A stretch of DNA of 64,000 bases from Galbula dea (Eukaryota; Chordata; Aves; Piciformes; Galbulidae): the NCBI GenBank assembly GCA_013399015.1, contig VWZX01004911.1:1552340-1616339 (forward strand), read 5' to 3'. Positions within the stretch are counted from its first letter, which is position 1. Each line of letters starts with the position of its first letter. Shown here one piece after another: positions 12,401 through 27,400 of this stretch. The notes below the pieces were generated by a model. The model saw nothing but the letters and a program-made list of their open reading frames with translations. It made no database searches and had not been told where the DNA came from. Position numbers and translations under genes: made by a program.

Positions 12401-15400
12401 GGTGAACACACAGCTCCTGTTCTCCTGCAAGCCCCAAACAAATGTCATCTGCTTTGCCCTGCTGGCTTCTTTTAAATGAGAATGAACTCATCTAAATCAA
12501 AGGTTGCATTTACTCTAAGGTGTGGGGCCCAGGTGTGCTGCCCTTCAGAGAGAGACTCACAGAGCAACATAAAACCTTCAGAAGATCCAGAAAACCTAAT
12601 CAGGTATCTGAGTAATGACTCAGCTCTCCTGTGCTCATGGTGAAGTCATGGCAGAGCAGGGGGAAAAACCCCAAACAATTGTCTATTCTGGCTTGGATAG
12701 GATGCCAAAGTCTCCTAAACAAACCATCCTGTCTGAAAAGAGGAGCAGATCCTGAACTGAAATAGAAAGAAGGACACTAAAGAAAAGAGAGGATGCAGAA
12801 ATCCTGCTGCCTGATGTAGGGATCAGAGGATGGACTGGGACACTCACTGCAGCCACCTTCTCCCAAACCTGCTTGTGACTGCTGGGCTGACATCAGCTAC
12901 ACCATGCTGGGGGCCCCTTACCCTTTCACATCTCCCAAACAGCAACTGGCCAGAGTTGTCTTCTCCTTACCCTGTCACCTATCTCTCCACGAATTCCAGT
13001 TGGACCAGGAAGCCCAGGTTCACCACTGGCACCTTTGGGACCCTGTGAGGAAAAGAAAAACCCCCATGAGCAACAGCTTCCAGTGCCAGGAAACTCTGCA
13101 TGTCTTGACAGCCCCAGAGCTCACCAGCCTCCAGCACACACTCCAAAAGGTTCTTTGTCTCAGATCTCCTGTCTCTTCTCTTCCCCAGGACTTAAGGGCT
13201 GCTTGCTGACTGGTGGCACCACTTGTGCTGGTTGGTACAGCTGGTTCCAGCTGAGGTCAGGCACCATGGCTGAGGGCTCCAGCCTAGGTCTCGTGCTAAG
13301 GAAACCACAGCTGGGACTCCTGCCCAAGTGATGCTCCCAGAAGGTAGCACCATGCCTTGGCTACTGGGGCAAGGAGACTGACTGGAAACACTCCCTTGGA
13401 GAGGGGAGGAAGAAATGGGAGAGTGCCCAGTGCAGCACAAAGGAGGAGGAGCTCCCTGGAGACACCCAGGCTGGAGACGTCCAGAGCAAGTCACTTGAAA
13501 ATGAAGATGTCTTTACTCAGGAGGCCAAACTCAAACCCTCCTTTGGCAAACACACCTAAATCTAAGTTGTTCCAACAGGCAGCTTCTCTAGCCTTGTCTC
13601 TCCCTACTGTCCAGCTAATGAAAGTGTCAGCCTGGTTCAGGCAAACACAGAGACATTTCCACTCCTCTCTTGTTGCCACCATGCAATTGCCAGAGGCTTG
13701 CAGAAATCATTGGCCTGCCAGAACACACAAAAATATCTCTTATCAACAAACTGACCTGGAAACCTCTGACACCAGGTGCTCCAACAGGGCCTTGAAGACC
13801 AAGTGGTCCCTGAAAAGAGAAAGATAAGCTTTGGTAAGGAGAAAATTCAGGGCTGGGTAAGTCACTTGTGTAGTTCAATTGGCTCTCTGCTGACAGAGAG
13901 AGAGAGGGTGAAGTTCTGTCCTGCAGCACATTCTGCCCACTGGCATTGCTGAGGAACCTGAGGAGCCACTGGAAAGTGGTGCTTGGAGTTTGCTGAGCTT
14001 TGCCAATATTATTAACAGCAATATTTATTTGTCCAGATGAATGCTTAAGGACACATCATCCTCCTGAGCAGTAGAGACCAGTGACAGCAAAAAGTGGCAC
14101 TGTGAAAAGCACAGAAAAGCCACATTAAAAGGGGATTTACTGTCTCAGTTTAATGCTTTTAACTGATCCAGTTCTGCAAGAAACTACTGCAAAACATGTG
14201 CTGCATGCACCTGGACATTGCAAATGGCAATTGCACTCCCTTGCTTGGACAGACTTGGTACCAACACCATAGAACAGGTAGTGCCTTATGCTGTTAGTGC
14301 AGGTGCCTCTGGTGAGCCAGGCTCCTAAAACAGGAATGTCACCATTCCAAAGGCTACAGCCTACAAGCTCCCAGCAAGAAAATGCTCCTGCAGTGCTGGG
14401 TGGAAGAGGGAAATGTGTGAACAGATTCCCCACCTGAGAACTCTCCTGGTCCTGCACTGTCTGGCTGTGAACTTTGGGGCATTTTCAAGCAGTTGGGAAA
14501 AGCAGATAACTCTGTGCAGGGAAGGCAAGAGATTCCCAACAGCTCTAGAGCAACTTGTTCACACTTCACAGCTCTGTCATCCATCAGGAAACTGTGCAGA
14601 GCTTTCAGTTTTGGTGCTTGTGTGGCTTCAGGTTTTGCAGTGAACTTTTGCTGCTCCAAGGAAAGTGAGAGAGGGATGGGAAGGGTTTCTTGTGCTGCTG
14701 GCAGTCTGCATTGCAGGAGCTTAACAGGAGTTTGGCTTCATTAATGACTCACATCCAGCACAAGCTGAACCTTGGTATTACTGTCTCATGAGGGAGCTGC
14801 TGGCTGTCCAGTCCCTCCTGTCTGGCTGTAGCAGCTCCACAAACCTCTTGGGCAAACACAATGGGAGAAATCACTCTGTATTTACACAGAGCTGGCAGTG
14901 AGAGCAGGATCTGACTCACTTAAGGGGGAGCAATTCCTCTGCTGCTAAAACTCCCCAGTTAAGGGACAATCTGGCCTCTGCCCTGAGGCAGAGAGCAATC
15001 CCCATGCACTGAACTCTGTTTTGGTGTCTATTTGGTTTACAAGCAGTGCTGTACTTACAGTTGCTCCTCTGGGTCCTGGCAGACCTCTCTCACCAGGAAT
15101 GCCAACATCACCCTGGCAAGAAGAGCAAAGTCAGCAGTGCCATGTAGGAGCCACAAATCCACCCTTCCCAACCCACTGCAGAGCTAGAACATATTCCTAG
15201 ATCCCAGGTGGTTTGATCCCAAACTCCCAGCCCTGTGAGCCCATCTGCTAAGGTCACACCACCTGCCTTGGTGCAGACTGGAGCTTTCCAACCCATCCAG
15301 CTCCCATGGTGCTTGCTAGGTAGCTCCATGCAAGCATGGGCTGCTTGGGGTGTTCATCACCATGGGCTTGCAGGTGTTGCAGGCAGCACAGCAGCTATGG

Positions 15401-18400
15401 CACTTCTGAAAGCTTTATTTGTGCAGGGAAGCAGCATGGGAGCTCCAGCTTTACACTCTGCTTTAACACCCACCCAGAGGGATGGGAATACGTACAGGGA
15501 TGCCTGGCTCTCCAGAGGGACCTGCCTCTCCCATCTCTCCAGGGCTGCCCTGCAGGGGAGGAAGCACACACTCAGTTAGGGCATCACTTCAGAGTGTCAC
15601 TTCTGTCCTGTCTAGAGAAATAAACAGAGGAGGGAGTTTAAACCTGCATCAGGAAATAAAAGCTGCTTTAAACTCTCATAGTTGTAAGACCAAGATGACA
15701 AAAGCTTCAACAACAAACAGAGAACAGGAGAGATGGACATCCTGAGACTAGGGAGCAGTGGCTAAGGAGGGCTGCCAGACCCAGGGCAGAGCCAACCAGA
15801 ACCCAGCTCAGACTTTAGTGGAGCAATGAGATAGGGGTGCTCTTTTGGAGGCATGCTCAGCACCCCTCATTTCAGTCATTCCTGCATCACCTTTCAGCAA
15901 GGAGAAACCTTCCTCATGCATGGGGATCAGCAAGGATAATGATGCAGGTGAAGAAAGGTTAATTCAGAAGAGAAAGGGAGGGACAAAACCCAAGACACTT
16001 TCCAGAGCAGCTTTGTGCTGGACTCCTTTGGTCTGAGGTTTTCTTTTCTCTCACAGGGAGATGCCATTCTAGAGCTCTGTGGAAGCTTTTCTCCTGAGGC
16101 AGGGGGAAAGTCTCCACAAGGCAGGAGGAGATAATCCTGCTCCTGCTTGCAGATGCTCAGCCTTTGGATTCCCAAAGAGGGAGGCTGCTCATGGGACTCT
16201 GTCAAAAGGGTGAATGCTTCCTTTGGAGGTTTACTAAACCACTGGTGACTCTGCTGTGTGTCTGCTGTGTCTTCACTGAGCCAGGCAGAAGAGCTGTCTC
16301 AGCAAGAGCAGGGCTACCTCATTGTTATCCCTACTGCCTGCTCCTCACTGCCAGGGAACTCAGCCCATTACTTCAGGGTAAGTCCTCCCAGGGTCTACCT
16401 GTGAGCATCAGTCCCCCCCCAGAGCTGGGTAGCTTTGCCATGACATGGTTAGCAGCTTCCACACCAGAACCCATCATTAGAGAGATTCACTTACTGGTTC
16501 ACCCTTGGAGCCTTTAATACCTGCTGTTCCAGGCAGCCCCTGGAAAAAAGAACTAGGTTAAAGTAATGTCAGAAGAAGTGGAGTTATTACATTTGTTTTG
16601 CTGCTCTGGTTTGCTATCCAAGGAGCAATGCTTGCTTGAAGCAATGGAGGATTTACATTGCTGCAGCTCTCCCCAGGAAAATGATAGCTTCAGTTCCCTC
16701 TTGCAGCAGCACTACATAACCCTTGAGCATCAGAGCAAAGAGGAGGAACAGACAAAGAGAGCAACAACAGCAGCATTTTGCACAGCAGAAACCTCTCTCC
16801 AGGAGTGTTCCAAATATTCTGTAAGACAGGAAGAAAGGAATACTCTACCCCTGCTGAAAGAGCTGGGAGGCTGCAGAGATCAGACTGTTGTTGAGTTACA
16901 GTCATCTGTATCCTGGATCTTACCTCCCTGCATGAGGGAGATGCAGGTCACTAAGATAGGAAAGAGAAAATCCCTCTCAAATGTACATGTTAAGCAGAGG
17001 CAGAGTGGCCAGAAGCCAGGGTGTTACTGGGTTGGCATTTGGTGTTGCTCCAGATGTTTTCCATTCTGTCTTGTACTCTGCTCCCCTGCTTGTATGGTGG
17101 CAAAAGTGCATTTCCTCTTGTGAGCCAGTGCACAAAAAGCATTTTCACCCCCAGGAAAGATGTCTGTGTGCAGGCCAAGCTGCTAGAGCACCTAAAGGTG
17201 CTGGGTCCTGCTGCCATACTCACAGGCAGGCCAGTTGGTCCCTTCTCTCCAGGAGCACCCACACGAGCTGCATCACCCTGCGGATACCAAGAGGTTAGGA
17301 GAAATCCTCAGTACTAGCAAACAGTCTGACACAGGGAGGGGAGACATTCCCAAACAGGCTCCTCCCTCCCCAAAATGTGCAGGACCAAGAACCTGTTGTG
17401 CCTACAGGAGGTGGGCAGCCCCTGGACATGGAGAGCCCAGAGCTCCCAGGGGTTTCCCTAGGCACCTTGTAGCTCAGCTCCTGGTCCACGTCCACTGTTC
17501 AACACCCAAGCAGCTAGGATCTGACAGCACTTGGTCTACAGGCAACTAAACTACACAGATGTGTCTGCCAACAGCTCTGAAGAGGCATCTCTGAAGGCTT
17601 AGTCAGCCAACAGCAACTACTAGGTATAGCTGGGACACAGCTGAGGTGAGATGCTATGTGCACAGCCCACATCTGCAACCTTCTTTCTGTAGGGAGTTTC
17701 CTTGGGATTAATTAAAGCAACAACTCCAGCAGTGACAGAGAAGTTTCTAGAAGCAAAGGCTTCCCAGCCATGCTCTTTTTGTTGGCAAACAGCAGCAGCT
17801 TTGCAACACACATAGAACAGTGACAGCAACCTTCCCTGCAGTGTTGAAGCAGGGCTCTACAAACCTTCTCACCATCGAGTCCAGGAGCTCCATCCCTCCC
17901 ATCCTTGCCAGGCATGCCCTGCAAACATGCACAACACAGGTTAAGGAGCAGAAGACATTCACCTCCAAGAACTTTTTGGCAATGGGTCCCAGCTCTGGTT
18001 GTACTGGGAGAGTTTTCATGACCAGCAGTTGAATCCAACTGGGATTACACTAAAGGTTCCAGAGAACCAGAGAGCAGAAGTTTTAGAGCAAAGGTTGCCA
18101 GATGCAAGTTCTTCTCCTCTCTTGTTTTATCAGCACAACAGTGAGACTTGCATCCTGCTTAAGAACTGACTTACAGGTTCTCCTAGGAGCCCACGAGCCC
18201 CTGGGTTTCCTTTGGGTCCAGGCCTACCCTAGAAATCAACAAGAAATCCTGTGTTAGCCAGGGCACAGCCCTTCAGAACAAGCAGTCAACAAAGACAACA
18301 GCCTCTGGAGGGACACTCCATGCAGTTTGTGCTGCTTTCTAGCCTCTTCAGGGAGGTGTGATGCTTCTTTTAGGACATACCAGGAAACTGGCCCAATGCT

Positions 18401-21400
18401 GGCCACAGCATCTGGGAACATTCTGGGTTGTTTCAAGGGATGGAGATGTGAGACCTAACCCCTGTGCTGTCAGCAGCAATTAGGTACCTTATTACATCTC
18501 ATTTTTGAGAGGAATACTTTCCTTTTACCTCCTCCTCAGATAAACCAAGGGAGGAGACAAGCCATAATAAACCTGGGGAACAGATTCCTTTGAATGGCAC
18601 ATCCAAAGCTGGAGCAGACAAGAGTTGTACTGCACTTACAGTATCACCTTTGGGCCCCCTGAATCCTTGAGGTCCTTTGTTTCCTTGGTCCCCCTGTGAA
18701 AGAGGAGGAAAAGCCATTAAAGCATCTTCAGCACCCAGGGACACAAAGTGGTGGTTCAGGGGTGTAGGTGATGAAGGTTTTCTGTGCTGTTTGCTGGTGT
18801 TAGCAGAGGCATGAGCACAACAAAAACATTCCCCCAGGAGCTTGGCTGTACTTGCTCAGTTACCCTCTAACTCCTGACACCCAGGTGAACTGCAGCAAGG
18901 ACTTTGCCAACAACCTCTCAGGCCAGAGAGCATCTTCCCCTGCAGTTCATGAAGGATTTTCTTGAATCAGAAACAGAGTGGGAGGGAAAAAAAAAAACCC
19001 AAACAACTTTAATATTTACTGCCTAGCTCCTGCTTGGTGCAAGCATACCTTTGATGGAGAGTAAGCATCTCATCTGACTGGAGTTGGGATCACTTTCTGC
19101 TGTGACTATGGAGAGGGTGGCACTGCCTGAGGGTCAGTGCAGATGGTGGTGTGCTGGGTGGTGTGGCAGCTGAAGGTGCCTGATGCCCTAAAAGCCATAC
19201 TAAAGAGGGACTGGGGCTGTAGAAAGTGCTCTGAGAGAAACCCTAATGCTGCAGATGCAGCTGAGATCTGGTGTTTGGGCACTGTAAGGAGGGTGTGGAG
19301 ATCTGCCTACAGGTTAGCATGAAGGTTCAGTGCTTTCCACTTCACCCCAGAGCTCTGCCAAAGGCTGAGGATTGCCTCTTTAATGCACAGCTGCTTCTGC
19401 TGGCAGCAAAAGTCCTTGTGAGCTGTGGGCACTTGGGAATAGAGCAGGCTTGAAGGATGTGAGCTCAGGACAGAGCTTACTGCCTCCTCCTCAAAACTCT
19501 CCTTCCCAAGAACACCACAGGTGCCTCTCTCCAGTGCTTGTCCACAGCTGCTGGTGCTCAGGGAAGAGCAGTGAAGAACAGAGGGGTGGGAATGTGGTGA
19601 ACTTATTCTGGCAGAGGGCACAACTGAGGGAAAGACATCACAAAACCTGGGCTAGGTGAAATAACATGGCTGTGAGTGGAGGGAAAAAGGCAAAGGGGTT
19701 AATGGGATGGAGGATGGTCACCATGCTGCTCCTCCTCCTCACTGCCAGTCAAGAGATTAGTGCAGGAGGAATAAACTTTAGGCTTTGGTTGTGGAAAGCA
19801 GGGCCATGGAGAAGCTAAGAAGTTCTACTTACAGCTTTCCCTGGAGGTCCTGGGATTCCAGGTGGCCCTCTGAAACCAATGTCACCCTGCAGAGAAAAAG
19901 AGATCACTGGAATGCTAAGGCTGGCAGAGGGTGAGGTAGCAGCCTCCCTACCTCATACCCCAGTCCAAGAAAACACAACAGCCCTGGAAAGACAGCCCAC
20001 ATCTCCTCCTAGTCTGCAGTGCAATCTTGCCAAAGATCCCTCTCTGAACAAGCAGGTTCTGACTCTGGATCTCCTCAGAGTCATCTCTGTGGCACACTGA
20101 CATTGGGCACCTAGAGAACACACTTGTTCCTAAAGAAATGCATGACTTCATCACATTCCAATCCATCCAGCCTCTAGGCTGCTGGGTCAGGGACCTTGGG
20201 AAAAGCCCAAAGCCCTGATGAGCTGGAGGCTGAACCCTGTTCTCACTGGGGAGACTTTTCATGTCCTGGCAAATCTCTTTCTCCACCAGTTGATTCTTTG
20301 GCTTTCAGAAAGTGAAAAACTTCTATGAAATGTTCCTCAGGGGTTTTGTGTGGCCAAATTCCTTAGCATTGCCAGGCTGGCAGGGACAACACTTTGTCCT
20401 TCTGAGCTGAAGGCTTCAATCAGGCTGGGCCTGATCCTGTCAGTCCCTCAGGGATGTGGAAAGAATGAGAAAAAGGTTTTTCTTACTCTGTCACCAGCTG
20501 GACCCATTGGACCTGGGAGGCCTCTGAGTCCTCTTGGGCCCTAACACAAAGAAAACAAATCAGTTAAACCCCAATAAGCACCAAATGGCAGCATAGCATC
20601 ATCTAGCAACTCATCCACACAGAAAACAGCAAGAAACAGCAGAGTGGCAAAAAGCTCAGCCTTCTGATGCCTGAACAAGACATGTTCCCCTTCAGTGCCA
20701 ACCCCTGAGCAAGTGACCCATGCAGACACTCCATGCAGATGTGTTCAGGATGCCTGCCCCCTCCAGCCCCCCCTCCTCTCCTGCCAAACCAGCTCAGAGC
20801 TCAGCCTCAGCTCCATCCCAAGGATGCCCAAGGCTGTAGTGAAATGCTAGTGGCTGTCACTTGGATGTCTCAGCTCAATAAAACCACCACAGATGGGGTT
20901 GTTTCTTTCTTCCAGCAGCATCAACTTCCACATGTGTTCTTCTGCAGAAGCTGGTTGTGTAAGGTGACTGCTGGCACATTGAGTTGCATAGTAGGAAGGA
21001 GGTGGGGACTGGGCTGAAGAGGATGTGTTACCTGCAGGCCAACACTGCCAGGAATGCCTGGAGGTCCTGGAGGGCCAGGGTTCCCCTGGGAGAGAAAAAC
21101 TCATTAGAGAAGGGGGCAGACAGCAGAAGCCTGCCAACATCCCAAGGCAGGGACCTTCCCATCTCATGTCTCCTGGAGCTCCCTCCCACCCAGAGTTCTG
21201 CTTCTCAATCTGTTTCTCTGTTACAGGCAACTTCTTCCACATGCCAGAGCACTTGATCACTCAGGAGGTTACCCAAGTGACCAGTGCAGAGGTTTTTCCT
21301 GAGCTGACATCCCTGCATGTGAAAAATAAATAGTTGTGAACTCATCCAACTGATCTTAATGAGATTATTGGGAAGATGAACTCTCTTGAAGCACCAGCAC

Positions 21401-24400
21401 ATGGTCACACATGCAGAGCAATGAAGCCAACACATCTCAGAGCCCTAGTTCACTTCTTGTTCAGCCAGTGGCCTCATTTCTCCCAGCCTTCTTGAAGAAA
21501 CCACTTGTTATGGTGTTTTTCAAGAGAAAAGCCTTCCCCTCACCCCCTTTACATTGGAGTTTACCTTCTCTCCTTCTTTTCCCACTTCCCCAGGCTCTCC
21601 CTTGTGGCCAGTGTGTCCCTAGGAAGAAAAGCTCCAATTATTCACATTCCAGCACAGCCTTGGTGCAGAGTTTAATTTCTCTCTAGCTTGAAGACCAAAA
21701 CCCACACAACACAAACAACTTACTGGGAAACTAATCTGTCCACCTGCTGTGCCTGTGTGGCTGGAGGTCACTTCTGGGCTCAGTCAGCCATGCACCAGCC
21801 CTGTCAGAATCCAACTAGCTTCAGGAAATGCTGAAATTGTGGGAGAGACCCAGACTAATTTCAGCCATGGCACACAAAAGGTCCTAGCATCACTTGGAGA
21901 CCTTCACAGGTTGTTTTTTCCATGTCATAAACTATGAATTTGGAGCAGTTATACCCTAAACATTCTGTACATCTAATGATATTTCTGACTCAGCTCAGAG
22001 GCCAAACAGAGCTGCAAAAGGTCAGTCCATGAGAAACTGAGAGCATTTCCCAGGAGAAGTTCCAGCCACTGCCAACTTCTGCTAAATCCTGCTACAAAAA
22101 CTCCTGTAACTTCTGACTGCAGCTCACTGCTGGAGTGGAACCTCCTGCCCAGAGTGCAGGTGAATCACAGAGGGGACAGAGGAGGAGATGTTTCACTGCT
22201 GAGGGAGAATCCAACAACATAAAGCTTCCTGGTGCTACACTGGCTATAAAATGACAATCAAATTGTATTTAACCCTGTAAGTTATGCCTTGCTACAGTAC
22301 CAGGTGTGTCTCTGTGTTTACAGGGTCTGTGAGCCCCATTTCAGAACTGGGGAGATCTTTATAGCTCTCTCAAGTCTGAGAAGGCAGCACATGGTCCTTG
22401 AGGCAGCCCTGAACCATTGCTCTCTGCTTGCTCCTGCTCCTCTGTTGCACCTCCCAAGGCTTGCAGGGTTCTTTAATCTAGAGTTACATTTCATTTGGGG
22501 GAATAAATGACCAGAGTTACAGCTTCCCTCTAGCCAAGAAAGGTTGCAGTCCTGCCAGGGATGGAGCCACAAAGCAACATGCCCAGAAGTGCAGGCAGGT
22601 GCTTGCAGGATGGCAAAGCTCTTGCTGGCAGAGCTCTCACACCTTGCAAGATTGAGTTGAGTAGCAGAGCAGCTATTGCTGGGGTGGGGAGGGGAAAAGA
22701 GCATGCAGAGTGGGCAGGATCAGGCTCTTCATCCTCCTCTTGCCTCAGTGCTGGTTGCTTTAGAGGTTTTTCAACAGCATAAACCCAGGTAAAGGGCATG
22801 GCTGCTTTGGAGAGGTGGGGAGCTTGCAGGAGATGTGTGTAGAGAACAGTTTCAGCCCAGAGGCATCTCTTTTGGGAGCAGATCCTTGGATATTTCTCTT
22901 ACCTTGAACCCTGGCATTCCTGGAGGACCTGGAGGACCTGGTGGGCACAGAGCTGGGCACTGCAAGGAACAGAAACACTCAGTGGTTTCTCAAGTACACA
23001 GAGCACATCCAGGGAAGCTGGTTTCATTCCTAGGGAGAGGTGAAAAGGTCACCTGGCTTTTGGCTCTAAACCCAAGTCATTCAGAGCATCAGGCACTGAT
23101 TGGCATCTCCCTATGGCAGAAGGTCCTTACCAGGTCCTCAGGCTGCCAGTAAGCCCCAAAAGAATGATTTAGGAGTGGTCTGGCTTCACTTGGAGCCTGG
23201 ACTGGGAAAGATTCTGAAGGCTGACAGGGGTCCACAGTCCAAAATGCTGGGGAACCACAGCTCCCCAGGGAAGCTGGATGGACAGCTTGTCAGTGATCAG
23301 AAACATGTTTAATTCTAGGCATTCCTGGACCCCTCCTGATTTCCATTCCACACTTCACCTCACCAAAACAAGGACAAGCATTAGAGTCCATCAGAAAGGG
23401 ACCTGTAAGAAAATATCAACTCAAATCCCAAGAAGCTGGCACCTGCAGCTGCCTGGGGGTGGGGGAGGCCCTACTGGGAGCTCCAGTTTGACTGGGAACA
23501 AATCACAACATGCATGGAAATTGAATGGAGACTTAAAAGGCCACATTGCAAACACAATAAATAGGGAATGAGATTTTCTTCTGCAGCTTTGCTTTCATTT
23601 GTTTGGTTGGGTTTGTTTGTTTTTTTTCTTCTAATAAAACCTCAGGCAACACCTCTGCAGCAGAAATTTAATTTTCTAGTATATTCCACAGGGTAACTGA
23701 AATTAAACTTGCAGAAATGGTATCATTCTCTATTAGCTTCCACATGACTTGCCACAAGGCAGCCTGAACTGACTCTGAGCTTTTTTTTGGGGGGGGCACA
23801 TCATTAAGGAAACCAAATGATGCTGTCACAACAACAGCAACTGCAAAATCTGGGCATGTCACTTCCATCACTCCTGGGCTTAAGACTCCTTACATTCCCC
23901 TGAAAGAAAGAAAGCAAGATGTTCTCCTAAGAAAGGAAGTCTTATGCTCAGAGGAACCTGGTGCCACCATCCATGGAAAGAAACAGTGCAACCCCCATGA
24001 CCTTTCCTCTTGCTAAGCAGGACTGGAAGCAGATGCATGAAAAGCTTGTTGTCATTTACCACATGCTCCAGTTGGTTTGTAAATGAGGAATGTATGGGAA
24101 AACCTGCAGTCTGAGGAGGAAAAGGGAAAGCAAAGATCAAGGAAGACATCAGCACCAGCATATCTACCTCTTAGAGAGGGCTTTTCAGCCTTGTAAGCAC
24201 ACACACAAACACTTCTGCATCCTGCAGTAAGGCAGTTTAGCTCCTTGCCTGCAGGGTCTGAGTGGTGCATGTCAAATGGGCTGGCAGACACCCAAAACCA
24301 ACAACAAAATGCCATCAAAGGTTCAATCCAAAGCTATTTTCATGCTACAGGAAGAAAAACCTACCTGAAGGTCCCCACCACCATCATGAAGGGTGCCTGG

Positions 24401-27400
24401 AAGACCCTGCAGTTGAGGAGATGTGGGCTTTGAAACACATCCAGACAAACAGCAGCAGAAATACAGTTTCTAGGAAATGGACTTTCCAGATGCAGCTCAA
24501 TTGGGTCAGCACAAGGTAGATACCCAGCCCCACAGTGTAAAATGCAAGCCCTGAGCCCAGAGAACCATGAGCAGCAACCAGACCTCACACCAGACAGTGT
24601 CAGTGCTGGAATTAGCTTCTGGAGCTGCACAAAGGAGCTTGGGGAAGGGCCTTGAGAAGTGATAAAGGCAGCAACTTGAGAAGAGCAGCTGTGCCTGGCC
24701 ACCTCCTGGCCCAGGGAAAAGACTTCCCAATCTTCCTATTCAACCCTCCAGGGACAGTGCAGCTAAGCCAGAAGAGAGGCTTGCTGCTTTCAAGCTCCCT
24801 TTGCTGGCCCTACAAGAACACATCATGAGCCAAGCAACCACATAACCCTGAGAGGACAGAAAGCCCACCCTGTGATCTTGTCTGGATATCACTGGGCTCC
24901 TCCACCCACCCAGCAGAGACACTAAAGAGGAGAGGGATCCAGACACACTGCTCTCCTTAGAGCACAATGTTTCCAGCCTCTCAGCCTGGAGAGGGAATGC
25001 TCCTGGCAATGGCACCAAATCAAATGGGCAGCAGGAAGGAAACTCTGGACTCCCCAGGGGAATTCTCTCACATTTATTTGCAAGTTTCAACTTACAGGAG
25101 GTCCAGGTGGTCCAGGAGGCCCTGGGAATCCTGGCAGACCAAAAGGTCCCTAAAAAGAGGGGAGGGAAATGGTAAGAATTACCCTTTTAAATGAAAAAGT
25201 GAAAGGACAGGAAGGGTGGCTGCCAAACACCACTGCACATTTGAGAATGTGGGGCAAGATCTCTCTCCTGGGACTAAACTCTTTCTGCAGAGGCTTCTGT
25301 GACTGCAAAGAGAAGAGCAGGTGCACACAGGCATAGGGATTAGGAGAGAAGAACACATCCCTGCACCTCCATCCCTGTTTCCACTGGCTCTGAACCTCTC
25401 CAGTGGAGTTATGGGCACCCAAAAAATGATGACATGCTGCTGCAGGATGGGCTCCCTCAGCTCAGACCCATTCTGAGCAGTAGTTTCTTTTGAGGATGCT
25501 GAAAGTACACATCAGCTGGGAACTGACTTCTGTTCTCCTGACATTGGCTGCTCTTTTGCCCTTCCTCATGGTTGGTAAAGGGAGATATTAGCTGCAAGCA
25601 GCTGTACACCTTTGGCATTGCACTGGTTGCCTGTGGTGACCTTACCCAAGCTGACAACAAGGAATAGCATTGCCCATGGGCACTTGTAGAGCTGGTAGTG
25701 TCTTGTGCATCACACTTCCAGAAGGGGATCAGAGCTCAGGAATGAACCTCATTCTTCTGTGGCTGTGGCACATGCAGTAAATGAGTATCAAAAGGTAGGA
25801 GAAACTCACAGGAGGACCCCGAAATCCATTGCCACCTGGGAGCCCACTGGGTCCTGGAGGTCCCTGTTGAAGAGACACAAGAGGCTTTACACCCATGGGG
25901 GCCTTGCACAGCTGCCAAAGCCCAGAATCTGGCTGGACACAGCTCCCCAACCCCCTGAGGAGCTCAGCCCTGCACCTAGACCATCAGTTTACCAATGCAC
26001 AGCCTTCTCTTTGCTCCCCCTGCCCACGGAGCACAAGCTTGGTCATGCTGGGTGCTGCCAACATCTGCACCCCCTGCTGACACAGGGCAGCTCTGAGGTG
26101 CCCCAGGAAGCCACCAAACAAATGCTGCCCCAGAAATGGTCACTTCCAGCAATTCCAAGGGTGCTGTGCCTTGAATTCACATTGGTGCCAGCTTCCCTGG
26201 GCTTGGGGTAAGCCCCACAGGGCTGCCAACCTGCAGGGCTCCACACCCCTCTGCCTGGGATAGGAGAGGGATCCAAGGCCTGGGGAGGGTTTGGAACATT
26301 CCAGGTGTCCAATAAAGGTAGTATAATAATTTAAACTGCTCTGAAAAAGAGCTTCATTACTTACTGGAGGTCCTGGTAATCCTTTGCCCTGGAAGCAACA
26401 TTTAGAACAGGAAAAGATCACTTAAAAAATGAACATACAGGAAAGAGAAGCAAACCTCCAAAAATGCTGCTTTCTGCCTTATTTCTTTTCTCCTTTTAAG
26501 TTTCCCTAGCACTCTCCTGTCTCCAATTATTGTCATTTGCAATCAGAGCAGAGCTGGAGTCTTGATGACTCCTTTTGTTACCTCTAAGAATCTGCATTCC
26601 CTTTCCCTGGCTGTCACCTCCCAGACATCTCAAAGGAAAGCCACAGTGGTGATGTGACACCAGGACACATAGTTATGAAGATCACATCCTACTTTGTCTA
26701 CTTTCCCTTCTATTTTTGGATTTCTTTTCATTTTTATTATGTTTCTTTTCCTTATATTTCATATTTACCAGTGTGGATAGTATTTGCTAGGTTAGTCTTT
26801 ACCCCAAGCTGGCTTTCTAACACCTCAGAGACTAGAACCAGGTCCTGCCTAACCAGAACAGGTCAGCCATACATATTTAAACACTTTCAAGGACTATTTT
26901 TCCCTCCTTCAGGCTTTGATCCCTTTATTTGGGATACAAGGCTTCCCATCTTTCCTTGGTGGTGGTTTTGACACAGTATTAGGCACCCAAAGGCTCTCTG
27001 AGGAGTTACTTACAGCTGGTCCCCGTGGCCCAGCAGGTCCCAGGGCACCCTGGAGGAATAAAGCAGAGTGCAAATCAGCAGAGACAAAGCAGCTCCCAGC
27101 ATGGGCAGACACCAATGCCTGCTCCCCTGCACACCAGCCCTGGTTTGAAAACTCCAGCAGTGTCTGACAGTAGCAGCATGCAGCTGGAGATGCTCCACTG
27201 GATTGCCATAAGGACAGAAGTGTGTGGATAATGGCTCTGTCATTCCTGATTAATTACAGACTGTTTTAAGAAGAGAGGGATGTTCAGAACCAGCCCCAGC
27301 AGCTTTCTTCACCATTTGCTGGTCAAGAGAGAGTAGAGATTAAACCATGAGTGGTTCCTAAAAGACTAAGCAGAGATTTCTGCAAGTCACAGCTAGCCTC

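Noticed and set aside
16566..17123. + strand frame of 185 codons between COL9A3 exons 19 and 20
   Set aside because: Intronic and antisense, with no homology recognised and no start or splice context.
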